From positions 1 to 64,000 of the forward strand of contig NZ_CP118613.1 of assembly GCF_028993555.1 (NCBI RefSeq): DNA of 64,000 bases, given 5' to 3'. Source of the DNA: Ensifer adhaerens. Lineage in GTDB: Bacteria; Pseudomonadota; Alphaproteobacteria; Rhizobiales; Rhizobiaceae. This document shows positions 16,738 to 25,293 of this stretch, piece by piece. The translations under genes and the position numbers were made by a program. How positions within the stretch are numbered: the stretch's first letter is position 1; each line of letters begins with the position of its first letter. The notes beneath the pieces are model-generated. The model was not told where the DNA came from. It saw nothing but the letters and a program-made list of their open reading frames with translations, and searched no databases.

Positions 16738-17175
16738 TCAATAGCCGTTATCTTTGAGGAACTGATCGATCGCCGCCTTCATGATGACCGTCATCTTCAC
16801 GTCGTTCTCAATGGCGGCCTTTTGCAGCCGCATCTTCGTGTCGTAATCCAGCGGGCAATTGACGTAGTGTTTGGATTCCCGATCGCGCGCCCTCTTCAGG
16901 TCGCGCAAGCGAACTCTCGAATCCTCTCGCTGCAATGCTCTCATGGTGGCCCGTTCGCGCCGAGCTTCTTCTGTCGGGGCGATCAGACCATTGACGGGCT
17001 GACCAGCCTCAGTGCCGACCGGTACAGGCTCTTGAGGCTGATCTGCATTCCTGGTTTCTGTCGACGGCTCAGCCGGGTTCGTTGCAGAGTTCGTCGGTGT
17101 CGCAGCTTGCTCCAGTGAGCGGCTGCGACGCGGCGCGACTGCAAAGTCGGAAACGGTCGTTTGACCCTTAGCCAT
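16738..17175 (-). CDS. VirC2-like ribbon-helix-helix protein
   Basis: A 145-residue protein with a long low-complexity Pro/Thr/Glu-rich N-terminus and a basic middle. The C-terminal segment (CPLDYDTKMRLQKAAIENDV, then a helix ending AIDQFLKDNGY) has ribbon-helix-helix character. It overlaps the VirC1-like ParA gene by 8 bp. In Agrobacterium, VirC1 (ParA-like) and VirC2 (RHH) bind the overdrive/oriT region and stimulate relaxosome assembly. The same pairing beside a relaxase and putative oriT argues for that role here. Sequence identity to VirC2 was not tested. Confidence 0.68.
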   Translation of the reverse strand: MAKGQTTVSDFAVAPRRSRSLEQAATPTNSATNPAEPSTETRNADQPQEPVPVGTEAGQPVNGLIAPTEEARRERATMRALQREDSRVRLRDLKRARDRESKHYVNCPLDYDTKMRLQKAAIENDVKMTVIMKAAIDQFLKDNGY

Positions 17176-17914
17176 TCGCTGCTACCTCTTTCTTGCCTGC
17201 CAAAAGCGCTTCGATGTCCCGAACCAAGCTCATAACTTCCGCCCTCGCTTTTTTCACCGACTCTGTAAGATCGAGCATTTGCACGGTGCCATAGCCGTTT
17301 CGAATTTCGCGGTAGCAATTTCGCTCCATAAGCTCCGTTTGGAGCAGATAGGAGTCGTAGCCCCCTTCTTGCAGGTTCTGCACGAACGGCCTGATCAGGC
17401 GATAGGCTTCCAGCAGTTTCGCGGGCATTGTGATTCTGGTGACGAAGTTGGCGTGCGGAATTACGCGCCCCACCTTGTCGGAGATCTCCGCCGTGTCGCT
17501 CGCCGCCTGTCCCGCCGCCTTGATCTCGTCCTGGTTCGGCTGGATCGGCGTCAGCACAATATCGGACCCTGCGATGATCGTGTCCCTTAGAACCGTGTCC
17601 TGGCCGGGCGAGTCCATCAGAACGACGTCGAACTTGTTCGCCTCGTTCTCCAGGAGCTGCTGAACGGTGGTCTGGCGCGCGGCGGTTATGAGCTCGATGT
17701 TGGCAGGCAGGTTGTCCTTTGCCTCACAGCGCTTCCACCATTCCTGCAGATTTTGGCGGCCGTCTGCATCGATGAGAAGCACACGCTTCCCCTGAAGCGC
17801 ATACTCCCCGGCGATCAAGATTGCTGCTGTTGTCTTCCCAGCCCCACCTTTGCCGCTCACGGCAGAAATAAATAGTGGCAAGCGTCGCAACTCCCTTTGC
17901 TGGTCCAAATTCAT
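17168..17914 (-). CDS. VirC1-like ParA-family ATPase
   Basis: A ParA/MinD-type ATPase of 248 residues with the deviant Walker A SGKGGAGKTT (near 20-29), the switch region DSPGQD and an LLIDADGRQNLQEWW segment. The start at 17914 is preferred over 17977 because the extra residues lack ParA character. It is paired with an RHH protein next to the transfer origin rather than with a ParB. That fits the VirC1 class, which brings the relaxosome and coupling protein together at the cell pole, better than a partition role. repA already supplies partition. Confidence 0.78.
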   Translation of the reverse strand: MNLDQQRELRRLPLFISAVSGKGGAGKTTAAILIAGEYALQGKRVLLIDADGRQNLQEWWKRCEAKDNLPANIELITAARQTTVQQLLENEANKFDVVLMDSPGQDTVLRDTIIAGSDIVLTPIQPNQDEIKAAGQAASDTAEISDKVGRVIPHANFVTRITMPAKLLEAYRLIRPFVQNLQEGGYDSYLLQTELMERNCYREIRNGYGTVQMLDLTESVKKARAEVMSLVRDIEALLAGKKEVAANG

Positions 17915-17967
17915 TCCGGCAGTTCGTCGTGGACTTGCACGGAGTTTCCGCGTCGCACTTGCACATA

Positions 17968-18148
17968 ATGCGAACAATTGCCCGTACGATGTGGAATCAT
18001 TGCACTACCGCCCCGTGTAGTCAATCGAACCAACTAAACCACGGCTATAGGATGTGAACAATTCCCTCCACGATGTGAAACCATTTTCGCAATCGCCCCA
18101 TAAACACATGATGTGGAACGATCGTGCTGCTAGCTCGTGTGAAATATC
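17968..18148. repeat. Iterated GATGTGRA-type repeats upstream of the transfer genes
   Basis: The intergenic region between the VirC1-like gene and mobC carries at least five related 12-15 bp direct repeats: ATGCGAACAATT (17968), GATGTGGAATCATT (17988), GATGTGAACAATT (18051), GATGTGAAACCATT (18072) and GATGTGGAACGAT (18110). A weaker CGTGTGAAATATC lies at 18136. The consensus is close to ATGTGRANNATT. They look like protein-binding iterons, for instance for the RHH or ParA-like neighbour. Confidence 0.6.
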
Positions 18149-18275
18149 AACACGACATTGGCATGTGACTGCCGGCCGCTTCATTCGACGGCGTTCGGTG
18201 CGGCGCCAACCTAAACGCTCCGCCCGATCAGTGAACCCCGGAGCCGCGTAAGGCCGCCTTTGACGCTCGCACGGA

Positions 18276-18513
18276 AGCCGCAAGGGCGAAGAGCGGAGCG
18301 TCCCTTGCGGCTGAGTACGAGGGGCAGACAAAGGCCTTCAAAAGCGGATTCGGAGGTGAACCCTGGTGAGCGTTCCCTCGTCCGGAAGAACAAAAGGACG
18401 AGCGTAGCGAGGGCAGGAGTTGTTTAGTCGAATTTCCCCTTACAATTTGGAGAGGCAGGATACGGAAAAATGTGCTACGCCCTTTTCCTGCAATCGAGGG
18501 ACGAGCCCTCGAT
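18276..18513. other. Candidate origin of transfer (oriT)
   Basis: The segment holds three strong dyads: AGCCGCAAGGG/CCCTTGCGGCT (18276-18286, 18302-18312), CTCGTCC/GGACGAG (18377-18383, 18396-18402) and ATCGAGGG/CCCTCGAT (18493-18500, 18506-18513). Between the last two is GGCAGGATA (18454-18462), whose complement TATCCTGCC matches the nic core (ATCCTG) of RP4-type and T-DNA-border origins. It lies directly upstream of mobC and the relaxase, where such plasmids keep oriT. The nic position is inferred. Confidence 0.6.
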
Positions 18514-18550
18514 CACCTGACGCAAGCGCCAGTAGGGGGCCAACGGCCAA

Positions 18551-18952
18551 ATGGATGACGGGAAATTCAACGCTCTTCTCGAGCCAACGAAGAAAGATCG
18601 CACCGTGCATGTCCGCGTCACGGGTGACGAACATACGGCGATCGAGAAGGCCGCCGAGGATGCCGGCATGACGGTGTCCAGCTTTTTCCGGTCGCTGCTT
18701 TTGGAGGGGGCGGGGGTTCGGCCAATGCTGACCGGCGATGACCGGCTGGTGATGGCGGCTCTGCTCGAAGACATGCGGATGATCGGGATCAACCTGAACC
18801 AGGTTGCGAGGGCGCTCAACAGCGGCCGTGGTGTCCACCCAAGTGAATTGGACATCAACCTTGAGAACGTGCAGCGGGTTCAAGCGGCCGTGATGAGCGA
18901 GCTGCGTGCGCTGACGCGGCGAGCTGGTTATCAGCGTCGAGGGGAGAAGTAG
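18551..18952 (+). CDS. mobC: MobC-like relaxosome accessory protein
   Basis: A 133-residue protein with an RHH-type start (KDRTVHVRVTGDEHTAIEKA, then EDAGMTVSSFFR) and a C-terminal segment GINLNQVARALNSG. That segment is typical of MobC/BMA-type mobilization proteins, which bind oriT and help the relaxase open the strands. It begins 38 bp after the last oriT hairpin and ends 3 bp before the relaxase start codon, so the two are co-transcribed. Confidence 0.85.
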   Translation: MDDGKFNALLEPTKKDRTVHVRVTGDEHTAIEKAAEDAGMTVSSFFRSLLLEGAGVRPMLTGDDRLVMAALLEDMRMIGINLNQVARALNSGRGVHPSELDINLENVQRVQAAVMSELRALTRRAGYQRRGEK

Positions 18953-18955
18953 CCT

Positions 18956-21775
18956 TTGGAAATCTTCTTCGGCGCATTCACCAGCGAATGGGAGCAGCGG
19001 CGCGCAGCGCTGCTGCACGAAATGTCGTCTGGCGGGCGAGGCGCTTCGGCCGAAGAAGAGATGCGAAGGCGCCTGAAGCAGTTGGCTCAACTCGGCGCTG
19101 CAGGTGGCGGCGGAGGCTCAAGTGGCGCATCCGGTGGACGTGGATCTGCATCGAAGGGCAGGGCGGCTCCTCGAGCGCAGGTGGCGACGGGCGCCCGACC
19201 GATGGAGGCGCGGCTAGCGGCCGTCGCAAGGGGAAGCCAGCCGGCAGTCGTTAAAATGGCGTCCTATGGCGGCGGTGCTCGGGTCGGTGCGATGCTGAAC
19301 TATGTGTCCCGTGGCGGCGAGCTGAAGGTGGAGAATGAAAGCGGCAGGATCCTCGAGGGGCGGGAGGAATTGGCGCGCATCCGTGGCGATTGGGACCACC
19401 TTTTTCAGAACCGCGCGGAAAGCCGCGACATTGGGAGTTTTTCCGTCGAAATTGCGGCGTCCGGCTTTGCTTCGGATACGGCATTGCACGAGCAGGTGAG
19501 AAGCACGCTCACGAGCGGTTTTGGCGACCGGCGCTATGCCTATGCGATCGCAAAAAATGAGGGCGGCTCCGTGAGCGTTCAGGGGCTTGTCGTGTTGCGA
19601 AGTGAGCAGGGGGAGCGGCTAACGGGCGACGTGAAGGCGGCCGGCATCATCCAGGCGAGATACGACGCCAGCGCGGCCGCGGGCGAGGCTGCGGCGAAGT
19701 TCTCCTTTCATGGCTACGGAAATGGCGTCGAGTTCGGCGCCAGCCGCCTGCGCGGGCTGGTCGATCGGCATGACGACGTTCGCGACGATCGCGGCCAGTC
19801 GATAGCGAATGAGAAGATCGCGGGCGATCTAGTGCAGAAGGAATGGCGCGGCGAGCTCCACAGCCGCAAGAGCCGCGACGTGATGCACGTCATTATGTCG
19901 GCTCGGGCCGGAACCGACGTTGCCGCGTTCGAACCCGCGGTTCGCGACTTTCTGGCGCATCAGTTTGCTGGCCACCGGTATGTCTTCGCCATGCACGATC
20001 CGGCTAGCGATCCGAAAGAGGCGGGGGAGGGGGGAAAGCGTCCGCATGTGCATGCCCATGCGATCGTGGCGATGAAATCGGATTCCGGTAATCGCATCGA
20101 GACGACGCCTGCCGTGTTTCGCGAATGGCGATCGGTCATGGCAGAGAAGGCGCGGGAGCACGGCATTGAAATGGAAATGACGGACCGGCGCGAGTTTGCC
20201 ACCCCGCCGGCATTCACGCGCACCCAGGTCCGGCCGGTGAGCCGCGAAGGCCGCACAGAGCATGTCGGGACGAGCGAGGCTGCGCAGGCGCGATACGACG
20301 CCAAGCGTAGCGGCCGACGCACGGTCGCGAAGAGCGATCGGAGCCGGCAGTACATCATAAAGGTTCAGGAATCATGGCAGAAGGTCGCTCTGGCGGGTGG
20401 TGATCGTCAGACCGTGGCCTATGCCACGCAGCACCAAAAGTATTTAGAATCAAGCGTTTCAAAAGCGCAGACGGAAACGGGCGGCACTGTCATACGCGCG
20501 GAATTTGGATCGACCTTCCGCATCAATTTGGCTACGTTGCAGGAGGTGGTTTTGGAGGGTCAGGAATTGCGCGAAATGTCACGAGCAGAGTTTGAGACCT
20601 ACGAGAAGAAGGTCGAGACGGCCTTGTTCAAGTTGGAGCGGTCGGTCTCGGCAGACGATCGGGCGGACTTTGACGAGATAGCCGGCCTGGCCCGAGATTT
20701 CGTCAATCAGAAGCGTGAGCTGGTGGACCTGTACGAGCAGCGCAAAGAGGCATTGGCGGAGCAAGGTGGCGAATCGCTTCGCAGCGAGCCGCGTGATCCG
20801 GCCAACGACGAGTGGGACGCTGCGGTCGCCAAGCACGGCGAGGCTGTTGTTGAGGCCGGCAACGAGGCCATGATCGAAATCGAGCACCACCGAGAGGGAC
20901 TTGATCGGATCGAGGCCGACGAGTTTTCGGCCGACCGCAAAGGCGGGCTGCAAGCCGGCCTTCAGCAGGCGATGGAAAGGGCCGCGCGGTTGGCTGTCGA
21001 AGGAAACAGTTACCTCAGAGACGTTGCCGAGCAGGACCAGGATCTGCGACAGGCCATCGACCGCGCGGAAAAACAAGCCGAAGTGCAGGACCGACAGGAT
21101 GACAGTCGCGCAGACGTCATTAAGGCGGTGCAGACGGTCATAGCCGAGCGGATCGACCGCCTGAATGAGCGTTTGAGTGACATTGCAGAGGACAGCTATG
21201 CGACCCGAAGCGAGATATCTGCCGAACGGCAATTCCTCTCGGATATGAATGGGCAACTCGACAAGCTTGGACCAGAGGATGTTGTCGATCTCTCGCGGAC
21301 GGAAACCGACTACGGCTATGATGAAGAGGAAGCCGCATCGGCTCGGGAGAGTGGCGTCGATTACGTCACGGTCGACACGGACTTCAAGATTGCAGCGCCG
21401 CCCTCTCAAAGGGATTTCGACGCCCATATGAACGAGCTGGCGAAAGAGTTTGCGGAAGCAGAGCCCGACCTCGACGAAGAAAAGGGGAAGGCGCCAGCGA
21501 ATGTCGATGCTGCTGCCGACCAGGGACGCGAAGCTCGCGATGAGCCGGATCGGCGGCCGATCGACAACGACACGCGCGAAGCTCACGAGTTGGCGTCCAC
21601 CGTCGATGCTACAAATCGCCTACAAGATCGTCTAAATAGGGATAAGGAAGCCGCTCAGCGCAGCGGAGAAACGATACGGACAGACCCCGCCCAACAGCAT
21701 ATTCCTCGTCTCGAGGAGCTGGAGCGGGAACAGATGCAACAGAGGGAACGCGACCGCGACGACCGGGACCGTTAA
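18956..21775 (+). CDS. Conjugative relaxase (MOBP-like, MobZ type)
   Basis: A 939-residue relaxase that should nick oriT and pilot the strand through the T4SS. The N-terminal region has a possible catalytic tyrosine stretch (MLNYVSRGG), and the metal-binding triple-histidine motif HVHAHAIV lies near residue 363. The last 450 residues are charged, coiled-coil-rich and unlike known enzymatic domains. The start is TTG, chosen for the GGGGAGAAG ribosome site and the 3-bp spacing to mobC. Size and neighbours resemble relaxases of rhizobial VirB-type plasmids such as MobZ; the MOB class is tentative. Confidence 0.87.
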   Translation: MEIFFGAFTSEWEQRRAALLHEMSSGGRGASAEEEMRRRLKQLAQLGAAGGGGGSSGASGGRGSASKGRAAPRAQVATGARPMEARLAAVARGSQPAVVKMASYGGGARVGAMLNYVSRGGELKVENESGRILEGREELARIRGDWDHLFQNRAESRDIGSFSVEIAASGFASDTALHEQVRSTLTSGFGDRRYAYAIAKNEGGSVSVQGLVVLRSEQGERLTGDVKAAGIIQARYDASAAAGEAAAKFSFHGYGNGVEFGASRLRGLVDRHDDVRDDRGQSIANEKIAGDLVQKEWRGELHSRKSRDVMHVIMSARAGTDVAAFEPAVRDFLAHQFAGHRYVFAMHDPASDPKEAGEGGKRPHVHAHAIVAMKSDSGNRIETTPAVFREWRSVMAEKAREHGIEMEMTDRREFATPPAFTRTQVRPVSREGRTEHVGTSEAAQARYDAKRSGRRTVAKSDRSRQYIIKVQESWQKVALAGGDRQTVAYATQHQKYLESSVSKAQTETGGTVIRAEFGSTFRINLATLQEVVLEGQELREMSRAEFETYEKKVETALFKLERSVSADDRADFDEIAGLARDFVNQKRELVDLYEQRKEALAEQGGESLRSEPRDPANDEWDAAVAKHGEAVVEAGNEAMIEIEHHREGLDRIEADEFSADRKGGLQAGLQQAMERAARLAVEGNSYLRDVAEQDQDLRQAIDRAEKQAEVQDRQDDSRADVIKAVQTVIAERIDRLNERLSDIAEDSYATRSEISAERQFLSDMNGQLDKLGPEDVVDLSRTETDYGYDEEEAASARESGVDYVTVDTDFKIAAPPSQRDFDAHMNELAKEFAEAEPDLDEEKGKAPANVDAAADQGREARDEPDRRPIDNDTREAHELASTVDATNRLQDRLNRDKEAAQRSGETIRTDPAQQHIPRLEELEREQMQQRERDRDDRDR

Positions 21776-21781
21776 GAGGCA

Positions 21782-21994
21782 ATGCTCAACGATAACCGTC
21801 AACAGTACGTCATCCAGAGCAACGACCCCAAAGGCGACGAGGGGTTCGGGAAGTTCTTGGGTGCGATTATCGTGTTTGTGATGTTCTTAGGCGTCGTCCA
21901 GGTCGCCTATGACTCGGTCATGGCTTGGTATCGCGACACCATGGTTTGGCTAAATGATACCGCGGCCTATCTTGCCGGCTTCTGGCCCTTCTAA
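21782..21994 (+). CDS. Small single-pass membrane protein after the relaxase
   Basis: A 70-residue protein 6 bp downstream of the relaxase, so probably translated from the same message. It has a hydrophilic N-terminus, one transmembrane segment (FLGAIIVFVMFLGVVQVAY) and a tryptophan-rich, second hydrophobic tail ending AYLAGFWPF. The function is unknown. Its place suggests a small transfer-associated membrane factor. Confidence 0.65.
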   Translation: MLNDNRQQYVIQSNDPKGDEGFGKFLGAIIVFVMFLGVVQVAYDSVMAWYRDTMVWLNDTAAYLAGFWPF

Positions 21995-22313
21995 CGCTCA
22001 GTTGTTTTTTCGAGATCGGCGTCAATCGCGCTCGTCTTCGTGGCCGGACCTGACCTGCTTTTGAGACTGCTCTTTTCGCAGGCCGTGCAATCGGAGAGCC
22101 GCCCGGTAGCGGCCGCAGTATGATTTTAGGTGTCGGTGGTAGGCAGTCGCTCGCTGCGGCCAGCACGAACGGCCGACATGCGGACCAGCGGTCACCGCCA
22201 AGCCGATTGCCGAATGACGTGTTTGGGGCCGGGAGTGGATTGGTAGCTTCCGAGCGCGTCTATATTAAGAGCTGCCCTTTGATTCTTGATACGGGCATAG
22301 TCTGGAGGACAAG
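21995..22313. other. Intergenic stretch without a supported gene
   Basis: It lies between the relaxase operon (plus) and the DUF4145-like gene (minus), which converge here. I see no coding sequence and no convincing terminator hairpin with a T-run. Confidence 0.4.
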
Positions 22314-23138
22314 CTAGTACTTGCCCTTGCTCCTGATTAGCCGATCCGTGAGCACCTTTATTCGGTCCGGATAGGCCCGGTAGAAGTTGCGCAACCACTC
22401 TTGGTAAACTTCGTAGGCATCTAGTAAAGCCTCCCTCGACACATCGCCGTCATGGCTCCCGAGGTTACCGACGTGCCGCAGGGCGTCTAAAGTATCCTTA
22501 GACCCGCCCGCATACTTTTCAGCAAACTGGTCGATCCTCTTGAACAATTTGATTTCATTGCGGCCCTCTTCCCTGGGGATGCCATGGGCATCCATGATGC
22601 GTTCGACGCTGATTCGAAGCCGGTTGGCGGCCGATCCGCGGTCACCCCAAAACGAGTTGAACGACTGCTGCATCGCCTTCGCGGCTTCCGTCGGTGTTTC
22701 GCCTGGAATGTCCATCAACGGTGGTGCCGGTTCCATGAAGTGTGGCCAGTTCTGTGTAGCCGTCGTAATTTCCCGACGGCTGCCATAGGTCTCCACTTCG
22801 GTATAGTCGCCGCAGACTGTCACGACTTCACGGCAGGATTTGCTGCTGCATACCATGATGCACGTAAAGCGCCCGAAATCTTCGTCAGGCGAATAGCCGT
22901 GCTCCTGGAGGTGGAGATCGCTGCTACCGGAACGCACCTTTGAATACGTCTCTGGATCCACAACCAGCCGACCCCGGCTACATGAAGGACAAGGGAATGC
23001 CGGAAAGTCTAGTTCGTTGAAGAACTCAGGCCAGAGTTCGCGGTTTGATGCCATTTTTCGATCCCCGTTTATCCGGCCATGTATAGCCTTGTTCAAATTG
23101 TCCGACATCTCTCCTTTTGCGGATTTCGTATTCGCCAT
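22314..23138 (-). CDS. DUF4145-like protein with N-terminal zinc ribbon
   Basis: A 274-residue protein. The N-terminal part has CPSC and a later CSSKSC pair, which would form a zinc ribbon. The C-terminal part contains LRISVERIMDAHGI and DALRHVGNLGSHDG, the helix with a conserved RHxGNxGSH signature of the DUF4145 (HEPN-like) family. DUF4145 proteins are frequent next to restriction and helicase genes. Here it lies 140 bp downstream of, and on the same strand as, a Gabija-like pair, so it may travel with that locus. Confidence 0.75.
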   Translation of the reverse strand: MANTKSAKGEMSDNLNKAIHGRINGDRKMASNRELWPEFFNELDFPAFPCPSCSRGRLVVDPETYSKVRSGSSDLHLQEHGYSPDEDFGRFTCIMVCSSKSCREVVTVCGDYTEVETYGSRREITTATQNWPHFMEPAPPLMDIPGETPTEAAKAMQQSFNSFWGDRGSAANRLRISVERIMDAHGIPREEGRNEIKLFKRIDQFAEKYAGGSKDTLDALRHVGNLGSHDGDVSREALLDAYEVYQEWLRNFYRAYPDRIKVLTDRLIRSKGKY

Positions 23139-23278
23139 GTTGGCCCGAACCAGTGAAATTCATAATGCTGCCGGAGCAAGGTGCGGGCGATCCGCCCTCG
23201 AAAGTCTAAATTGGGGGCAGAGCGGAACATTCGGACTTGGTCCGAGTGATTTGACAAGCGGACATCTGGCAGTCGTCG

Positions 23279-25263
23279 TCAATTTTGTTGAACCTTTGTG
23301 GTCAGGTCGATAACCGTCCATCCCTGCTCTTGCGCCGCCGCTGCCACTGCAGACGAATGCGATTTTCGCAGCGCGAGGCCTAGCAATTCGCGTGGCCTAG
23401 TCACGCCCACAAAGACATTCGTCGCGGCGGTGAGCCTTACTCCCGTAAAGAGCTCGTCGGTGACGCCGAACGCGCGTGGAAGCACCGTGGTTAGGTCGAT
23501 GCACTGTTCGTCTGCACTACTGCCCTTCCAAACCTCGCTCTCAAGGACGAGAATGCCATCTACGCTCTTGCCCTTGACCGAATGGATTGACCCCAGCCGC
23601 AGCGTTAGATCATCGAATTGAACCTGTTTCGTGGAGCGACGCGCCGGATCGGCAAGATCCGCCTTCTGTTCGGCGACAAATGCGCAAAGATCCGCGATAT
23701 CGCTCTCGGAGCCTTGAGGAGGCGGACCGAAGAGCGGAAGCAACGCTCCCATGAACGCCTTCCATGCCGCCTCTTCCCACACTGCGGTGCCGGCAAGCAC
23801 ATGGTCCCGCAGAAGTCGACGCACGGTGCGGGGCAACGCGAGGTCGCGATGGGCCAACGCCGACCAGACATTGTGCGCGGTGACGGGACGATCATTCGCT
23901 GCTTTCCAACCATGCGCACGCGCCAGTCCGGACACTCCTGCGGCGAGCATCTCACTGACCTCTGCGGGCGGTCGGGCTGCGTCGTAGTGAACCGCGGCCT
24001 TCTGAAACTGCCGGCAAAGGAGGTTCGCTTTCGATCGAGACGCGCCCTCGCTGCGATAAGCGGGATGATAGTCGACGAGACTTTTCGGCTGCCACGCCCC
24101 TTTCTTGCCGGCCAGATTGTGACGTGATGCGACCGCCCAGACGTCGCGCATGCTGCAATGACCGCCCCACAGCGCTCGTGCCTCGTCTGCGAAAGCTCTG
24201 AGAACCCCCCCGATCGTAGCTTCGTCGAACAGGAACATCACCCGCGACGCCGGCCGTATGCCCAGGCCCACAATGGTCTGAGCTCGACGTGCGGTTAGCC
24301 GGCTCGCAAAACCGGCAATATCGCCACCGAACCTGCGGCTCGTATCGAGGGGGATGCAGCCGGGGCCTGGCGTCCAATAGGTCGGGGCTGCTGCATCGTC
24401 TTCATAGAGCGTTTGATTACTATCCCCGAGACGCTGAAACGCCGCCCCTTCTTGCTTGAAGACGTGCTCCAGCAGCCGGAGTTGGTCGCCATTGGTATCC
24501 TGCGCTTCATCAAGAATGACGAGCGGGAGCGATCGCGAAGGCGGTCGGCAAGAGCCGGATTTTCTCGGAGCGCGCGCCACGCAAGCGCGGTCATGTCGGC
24601 GTATCGATACAGCCCGCTCCTGACCATTGAGGCTTTGAGGGACTCGAGCGCCTTCCCACAATCGGTGTGGGCGCCCCATTGCCCTTTGCGGCAGCGCACC
24701 GCTAGCGCCTGGGGCTCTGCACGTGTGTCCGCGAAGCTCGGCTCCAAATCAAGGGATGCAATCCACTCTTCGAGCTTACGCTTCAGCTTGAGTTTTTTGC
24801 TCTTGGCGAGACTGTCGAGAACGCCCCAACCGGGATACCGCCGTAGCGCCTCAGCCGCGAAGGCGTCGTCGTCAATCTGGCGAAAGCTCCAGCCCAGCCC
24901 TCGAAGATAGGGCAACGCGAGGTATTGGTTGATGAAAGCCGTGACGGTGCCGGTAAAGTGGGGATAGGACATGAGCCGCGCCGCGGTCGGGTGACGGGCG
25001 ATCAAGTCTTCGACTTCCGTCCGCGCGGCGTTGGTGTGCGAGATGACGCAGACGCCCCGCCTGCGGGTCAACCAGTTGCGCGAAAGTAGCATGAGCTTCG
25101 CCGCCAGTAGCGTCGTCTTGCCATTGCCGGGCGCGGCCTGGACGTCGCATGGGGTGGCCTTCGCCAGGAAGTCGGTCTGGCTCGGATCGCTAAAATCGCA
25201 GCCGCCGAGCTCGTCGCCAAGTTCGGCGAGCAGTTCAGGAGTGAGAGGCAGGATCTCAAACAC
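23279..25263 (-). pseudogene. gajB: Gabija-like UvrD-family helicase (GajB), frameshifted
   Basis: Two overlapping frames together make one superfamily 1 helicase. Frame one (from the ATG at 25263) has Walker A AAPGNGKTT near residues 43-51 and runs to RLRDRSR near 24530. The next frame continues at once with LPLVILDEAQDTN (Walker B), GDSNQTLYEDD and, near the end, LGSIHSVKGKSVDGILV, stopping at 23279. A single missing base near 24525-24535 explains the break, so this is a recent mutation or a sequence error. It starts 30 bp after a GajA-like gene. GajA with a UvrD-like GajB defines the Gabija antiphage system. Confidence 0.82.
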
Positions 25264-25293
25264 GGCGCTACATCTCCACCACGACTGCGCCTT

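Noticed and set aside
20579..21586. 335-codon minus-strand frame inside the relaxase gene
   Set aside because: It is entirely antisense to the charged C-terminal half of the relaxase, and no family features are seen.
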